DNA of 9,596 nucleotides from an uncultured Alphaproteobacteria bacterium (GTDB taxonomy: Bacteria; Pseudomonadota; Alphaproteobacteria; CASFRQ01; SAAU01): NCBI GenBank assembly GCA_949296785.1, contig CASFRQ010000214.1, positions 1 through 9,596 on the forward strand, in the 5' to 3' direction. The stretch's first letter is position 1. Each line of letters begins with the position of its first letter. Both the position numbers and the translations under genes were made by a program. The notes below the pieces were generated by a model. That model worked only from the letters and a program-made list of their open reading frames with translations. It was not told the DNA's origin and ran no database searches. Below are positions 6,089 to 9,596 of the stretch, in pieces.

Positions 6089-6256
6089 CTAGAAAATATC
6101 TTTCTGCTTTCTTAAATTTATCGCCACACGCCCGTATTCAACCTCAAAAGATTGGGAGCAAACTTCCGATACTTTACAGACAACATCATGACCTTTATTG
6201 TCTTTATAGATAATTTCCCCTCTGTCAGCAAGGAATTTTTCAAGCTTTTTAATCAT
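6089..6256 (-). CDS. Hypothetical small protein (55 aa)
   Basis: A 55-codon frame that I believe is a real gene, though I do not recognise the family. ATG 6254-6256 has a Shine-Dalgarno AAGGGGG (6264-6270) 7 nt upstream, and a terminator hairpin follows the TAG stop. The product begins MIKKLEKFLADRGEIIYKDN and later reads GHDVVCKVSEVCSQSFEVEY; the pattern suggests one N-terminal helix and a small beta-sheet with two cysteines (C27, C33). It has no signal peptide or membrane segment. It lies 130 bp downstream of comEC on the same strand; a TTGACT at 6327-6332 hints at its own promoter, but the -10 spacing is poor (TATAAA 22 nt away). It could instead be read from the comEC transcript. Confidence 0.7.
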   Translation of the reverse strand: MIKKLEKFLADRGEIIYKDNKGHDVVCKVSEVCSQSFEVEYGRVAINLRKQKDIF

Positions 6257-6386
6257 TTTGACGCCCCCTTCCCATTTTTGGCATACAAATACCCCTTATT
6301 TATAGGATTACTCTTTTTTAGAAAAAAGTCAATCCCCTTTTACATTTTTCATTAAAAAAACATAATCTTTTAGCTATAAAAGAAAG

Positions 6387-8417
6387 CTATCTTTCCTGCT
6401 GCCGAACAGGATTCCACAGTCTGTTTCCCAAACTGTCCGCAGAACTTTTTAAAATATAACCGTTTGGCGTTCTTTTTAACACAAAAGTACCTTTTTTCCA
6501 GGATTCGGCACGGGTAACAACCTTTTTAGCAGAACACCCGGACTGCGGACCGTCTAACAAAAAAGCAATATCCGCCCCCGGACAGTCTTCTTTTTGAAAA
6601 GCAACTTTCAATCCTTTTATTTCATAAGGTTTCAATGAAGAAAAAACATCCTCTTTCCGAATAAAGAAAGAATCCTCCCCTTCCCTTTGCAGCCAGACGG
6701 AACGGACAAAGCGCTCCTTCCTCAAGTCCGAAAATAAAAGGCGTCCCTCCGGCGAACGAACGGCGGCCAGCTTACCTCCCTGCGAAACATAGACATCATA
6801 TTTTTCGTTAAAAATGATTGTACCCATCCCCAAAAACATAAAAATAACACCGACCCAGCGCAACTTTGTCATAAACAAGCATACCCATAAAAAACCCAAA
6901 GTAAACAACAGTATTCCGCCCGTCGTCGGCGCCGGAACATCCCAAACCGCTCCTTTGAAATCCGCGAGAAAAAAAGCAGCTTCATTTAAAAACGCCAAAC
7001 CTTTTCCCGCCAGTAAAACCGGCCAAAGATCCCATCCGAACGGCATTAACACCACACCGATAAATAAAAGAGGAATAACAAAGAAAGAAAAAATCCCGCC
7101 CAGTAAAAAATTCCCCAACAACCCGTAAAGCGGAATCCTGTTAAAATGATAAATCACATACGGCATTGTCACAAATCCCGCCAAAAAATTCGTCAATAGA
7201 ACACCCAACAGAAGATTGTACAAAAAACTGAAAAAAGAGCCGTCTCGCCGAAACCACTTCTTTTTCATGGCGTACTCAAAGCCGCTGATTAAAATGAGGA
7301 CGGCGCCGAATGATAACTGAAAAGAAGCAGAAATCAAAGCTTCCGGATAAAAAAGAAGCAGAACAAACGCGACAAAAGCCACATTCCGGACAGAAAGGAC
7401 TCTTCTGTCCAAAAAGGCCGCCAGCAAACCGACACACAACATCAAAAAAGACCTTACCGCCGGCAAAGCCAACCCTGAAATCAGCAAATAACCGAAAGTA
7501 AGCAACAAAGCGGCGATAATACTTAACTTCTTTGTATTCACCCTTAAAGACAACCATGAACTTAAGGAAAACAAAAAACGAAAGACGATAAAGGCAAAAC
7601 CGGCCAGCAAACTCATATGAAATCCCGAAACGGACAAAATATGCGTAATGCCGATATCTTTGTATGCCTGGTTCAGCTTTTTCGGGATAGAGCCTTGTTC
7701 TCCGACAATAAGCGCCGCAGCAACAGAAGCCTCCTGCCTGTCCATCAAACTTTTATAACGGAATGTAATTTGCCGCCGAATATCTTCAAGCACATGTTCA
7801 AAAGCGGAAACAGGCGCTTTTTCAACAATTTCCAATCTACCCAAAGCGAATCCGACACCACCTAACTGGTCAAACCAGGACTTTCTCAAGAAAGGATAGC
7901 TTCCGGGCATCGCGGGGAAAGACGGCGGCATCAATTTTGCCCGCACACGCACTTTGTCCCCTGTTTTTACAAGAGTCCGAAGACCATTCACGCGTACCCG
8001 GACTTTTAAAGGCGTGTCCTCCGGCTTTATCCCTTCTATTGTCGGATACGACAAAATAATTTTTTGGGCGGAAAGCAAAATCTGAACAGATTCAACTTTC
8101 CCCTCCACCCAAACGACAGGAGTCCTCTTTTTCAAAACAGGCGCCGCAACAGAATGAGCTTTTACCTGTATCAGCCAAAAACCAAAGCAGAAAAGGAAAC
8201 CCGCCGTCCAGAAGATTCTTTTTTCCTGATGATGCCAGAAGAAATAAAGACAGCCGCTGCAAAAAGCCAGCAGTGCGGGCGCCGGCCAAAGCGGCGGTTC
8301 CGACGGCAGCAGAAAGTAAAGAAGAATCCCCGCTCCCAAAAAAACAGGGCTCCACAGGACGAAACGCTCATATTCCGCCCAAAAAGCTTCTTTTATAGAT
8401 GAGAGGCTTATTTTCAT
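6387..8417 (-). CDS. comEC: ComEC/Rec2 family DNA uptake channel
   Basis: ComEC is the inner-membrane channel that imports single-stranded DNA during natural transformation. The 676-residue product begins with two to three membrane segments (about 18-85) and a DUF4131/OB-fold-like domain (about 100-197). The Competence domain follows, with the signature GITHILSVSGFHMSLLAG (256-273), LPAVRSFLM (318-326) and SFQLSFGAVLIL (365-376) and many membrane segments to about 537. The C-terminal 135 residues are soluble and contain EDCPGADIAFLL and a cysteine near 628. No HxHxDH metallo-beta-lactamase motif is present, which is the shortened form I know from alphaproteobacteria. The start has only an A-rich, weak Shine-Dalgarno (AAGAAAAG). 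A 17-nt-spaced promoter lies just upstream. No strong terminator follows, so transcription may continue into the 55-residue gene. Confidence 0.93.
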   Translation of the reverse strand: MKISLSSIKEAFWAEYERFVLWSPVFLGAGILLYFLLPSEPPLWPAPALLAFCSGCLYFFWHHQEKRIFWTAGFLFCFGFWLIQVKAHSVAAPVLKKRTPVVWVEGKVESVQILLSAQKIILSYPTIEGIKPEDTPLKVRVRVNGLRTLVKTGDKVRVRAKLMPPSFPAMPGSYPFLRKSWFDQLGGVGFALGRLEIVEKAPVSAFEHVLEDIRRQITFRYKSLMDRQEASVAAALIVGEQGSIPKKLNQAYKDIGITHILSVSGFHMSLLAGFAFIVFRFLFSLSSWLSLRVNTKKLSIIAALLLTFGYLLISGLALPAVRSFLMLCVGLLAAFLDRRVLSVRNVAFVAFVLLLFYPEALISASFQLSFGAVLILISGFEYAMKKKWFRRDGSFFSFLYNLLLGVLLTNFLAGFVTMPYVIYHFNRIPLYGLLGNFLLGGIFSFFVIPLLFIGVVLMPFGWDLWPVLLAGKGLAFLNEAAFFLADFKGAVWDVPAPTTGGILLFTLGFLWVCLFMTKLRWVGVIFMFLGMGTIIFNEKYDVYVSQGGKLAAVRSPEGRLLFSDLRKERFVRSVWLQREGEDSFFIRKEDVFSSLKPYEIKGLKVAFQKEDCPGADIAFLLDGPQSGCSAKKVVTRAESWKKGTFVLKRTPNGYILKSSADSLGNRLWNPVRQQER

Positions 8418-8448
8418 CTTTTCTTTCTTTTTGTTTTAAGATAAAAGA

Positions 8449-8477
8449 AGTATAAACAAAAGGCATCCCCTCTTCAA
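8449..8477 (-). promoter_or_regulatory. Sigma70-type promoter of comEC
   Basis: On the minus strand TTGAAG (8472-8477) is followed after 17 nt by TATACT (8449-8454). The predicted transcript start, near 8442, leaves a leader of about 25 nt. The promoter is good while the Shine-Dalgarno of comEC is weak, so expression may be limited at translation. Confidence 0.7.
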
Positions 8478-8561
8478 AACAAATTTGTAAAAACAAGGAC
8501 AGAAAAAGAAAATCATGGTTTTATAAAAGCCTGAAAACCGGAAGCAAAAAAGGAAAACCAA

Positions 8562-9344
8562 ATGGACTGGCAGATTTTTTATTTAAGCGTTATCCAAAGC
8601 CTGACAGAGTTCTTGCCGGTCAGTTCATCCGGACATTTAATCTTATTTTCAAAAATCCTTCGTTTGCCGGACCAAGGACTCGTCGTGGACATTTCCCTGC
8701 ATCTGGGGACATTGTTGGCGGTGGTGGCCTATTTCTTTCCGACCGTTTTAAAACTTATCAAGGGGGTGTTTTCCAAAGGAGAGGGACGAACTTTACTCTT
8801 AAAGCTTATCATCGGAACATTACCGGCTGTCGCAGCGGGCGGTTTGCTCAGTTCTTTTATAGAGCAATCTTTGCGCTCCCCGTATATTATCGCCTGCACT
8901 TCCATTTTCTTCGGTGTTTTGTTATATGTGGCGGATTCTTCCAATCCGGGGGAAAAAACAATCGGGGATATTACTTTTAAAAACGCCTTTGTCATCGGCT
9001 GTTTCCAAGCGTTGGCTTTAATTCCAGGAACCAGCCGCTCCGGAATTACCATGACGGCCGGCCGTTTTTTAAAATTAAAAAGGAAAGACGCGGCGGAATT
9101 TTCCATGCTTTTGTCCATGCCGGTTATTTTCGCGGGTGGTTTGTTTATGGTATTAAAAACTTTTTTAAAAGGAGACGCTGTCATTTTAAATGCCGGATTG
9201 GCTTGGGGTGTTCTGACCAGTTTCATCTTCGGCCTCCTGGCTATCTCGTTTTTAATGAAATGGCTGAAAAAAGCTTCTTTTGCCCCCTTCGCCGTTTACA
9301 GAGTTTTCCTCGGCATAGGCCTCATCGTTTACTTGGCAGGATAA
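8562..9344 (+). CDS. uppP: Undecaprenyl-diphosphate phosphatase UppP (BacA)
   Basis: UppP removes a phosphate from undecaprenyl diphosphate, regenerating the lipid carrier for peptidoglycan and surface glycans; extra copies give bacitracin resistance. The 260-residue integral membrane protein has both active-site motifs: the (E/Q)xxxE region QSLTEFLPVSSSGHL (12-26; Q12, E16, H25) and PGTSRSG (155-161, R159). AGRFLKLKRKDAAEFSMLLSMP (166-187) is also typical. Several hydrophobic segments run through the chain (for example 45-62, 80-100, 108-124, 212-232, 246-258). Q in the first motif position is an accepted variant, and S13 replaces the usual glycine. ATG 8562 has AAGGAAA about 8 nt upstream. 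It is divergent from comEC; no clear promoter or terminator is visible. Confidence 0.97.
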   Translation: MDWQIFYLSVIQSLTEFLPVSSSGHLILFSKILRLPDQGLVVDISLHLGTLLAVVAYFFPTVLKLIKGVFSKGEGRTLLLKLIIGTLPAVAAGGLLSSFIEQSLRSPYIIACTSIFFGVLLYVADSSNPGEKTIGDITFKNAFVIGCFQALALIPGTSRSGITMTAGRFLKLKRKDAAEFSMLLSMPVIFAGGLFMVLKTFLKGDAVILNAGLAWGVLTSFIFGLLAISFLMKWLKKASFAPFAVYRVFLGIGLIVYLAG

Positions 9345-9508
9345 AAACGCCCTGAAGAAGATTGTCCGTCGGTAATTTTAATTTTTTCCGTTACGAATAC
9401 CGGTAAAACCAAAATGGGACCTTTTTTCTAAAGGAAATCGCGAAGAATGACAAAATTCGCTCTTAAAAAAGAGTAAAAAATAAAAACACCGTCAGTCGCG
9501 CGACTTTA
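9345..9508. other. Intergenic stretch after uppP
   Basis: I see no gene. Small inverted pairs are present: CCTTT/AAAGG near 9420-9434, GCGAA/TTCGC near 9440-9460, and CTCTT/AAGAG near 9460-9473. None has a GC-rich stem followed by a plus-strand T run, so the uppP terminator is not identified. Confidence 0.4.
9481..9508 (-). terminator. Possible terminator after the right-edge gene
   Basis: Just past the TGA at 9509-9511, the minus strand has the palindrome AGTCGCGCGACT (9494-9505), able to form a 4-bp stem with a GCGC loop. About 7 nt later it reads GTTTTTATTTTTT. The outer CCGT and ACGG could add pairs. It is weak and rests on the adjoining partial frame being real. Confidence 0.3.
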
Positions 9509-9596
9509 TCACAAACGGATTATAAGACCTAGGGCAAAAAGCAGCCTACCCATCACCGATGCCAAAACGCAAAATCTCTTCTCTCTCCCCGGAAAA
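9509..9596 (-). CDS. Possible 3' end of a gene entering from the right edge
   Basis: A minus-strand frame is open from the window edge to TGA 9509-9511, giving 28 residues that include the hydrophobic stretch VLASVMGRLLFALGLII and end in RL. This could be the last membrane segment of a membrane protein. The evidence is only the open frame, its composition and the T-rich palindrome downstream, so it may be chance. I do not recognise the sequence. Confidence 0.3.
   Translation of the reverse strand, partial: FPGREKRFCVLASVMGRLLFALGLIIRL

Noticed and set aside
6152..6355. 67-codon plus-strand frame between bamE and comEC
   Set aside because: It overlaps the better-supported 55-residue gene on the other strand, has no Shine-Dalgarno and has a phenylalanine-rich composition typical of T-rich DNA.
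8729..9226. 165-codon minus-strand frame opposite uppP
   Set aside because: Antisense shadow of uppP; the product is lysine- and proline-rich and lacks any recognisable motif or start signal.
9481..9596. tRNA gene at the right edge
   Set aside because: I looked for a T-loop (GTTCGAATC-like) and acceptor pairing on both strands and found neither.
1..9596. CRISPR array, insertion sequence, phage or defence genes
   Set aside because: No spaced direct repeats, no transposase or terminal inverted repeats, and all confident genes are housekeeping or envelope genes.

Overview
The window looks like a chromosomal core region of an AT-rich alphaproteobacterium. The strongest evidence is the gene grouping. 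Genes rpmH-rnpA-yidD-yidC form one operon, and a YceD/DUF177 gene stands divergent from a BamE lipoprotein gene. The ComEC protein has a short C-terminal domain with no metallo-beta-lactamase part, which is the form I know from alphaproteobacteria. Poly-T/poly-A rich intergenic DNA and modest GC suggest a small or host-associated lineage, possibly a gut one; that is inference.

Layout. Bases 1-47 hold the first codons of a minus-strand gene that may be engB/ysxC. Bases 201-3280 are the ribosomal protein L34 / RNase P / membrane insertase operon, all on the minus strand. It has a good sigma70-type promoter at 3252-3280 and an intrinsic terminator at 201-232. Bases 3281-3720 have no convincing gene but carry an orphan terminator-like hairpin. 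Bases 3721-4782 are a self-contained minus-strand unit (candidate promoter, strong Shine-Dalgarno, one 305-residue protein of unknown function, strong terminator). Bases 4856-5904 hold divergent yceD (minus) and bamE (plus). Bases 6023-6256 hold a 55-residue gene with its own Shine-Dalgarno and terminator. Bases 6387-8477 are comEC with a clear promoter. Bases 8562-9344 are uppP on the plus strand. The right edge may hold the last codons of another minus-strand gene.

Most of the named genes serve ribosome and envelope construction: L34, the RNase P protein, YidD/YidC membrane insertion, BamE outer-membrane assembly and UppP lipid carrier recycling. YceD is tied to 23S rRNA or ribosome work in other lineages. 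ComEC is the DNA uptake channel. I see no mobile element, CRISPR array, defence cassette or phage gene. The least explained parts are the 305-residue protein, the 55-residue protein and the orphan hairpin upstream of rpmH; I do not see a novel multi-gene system.
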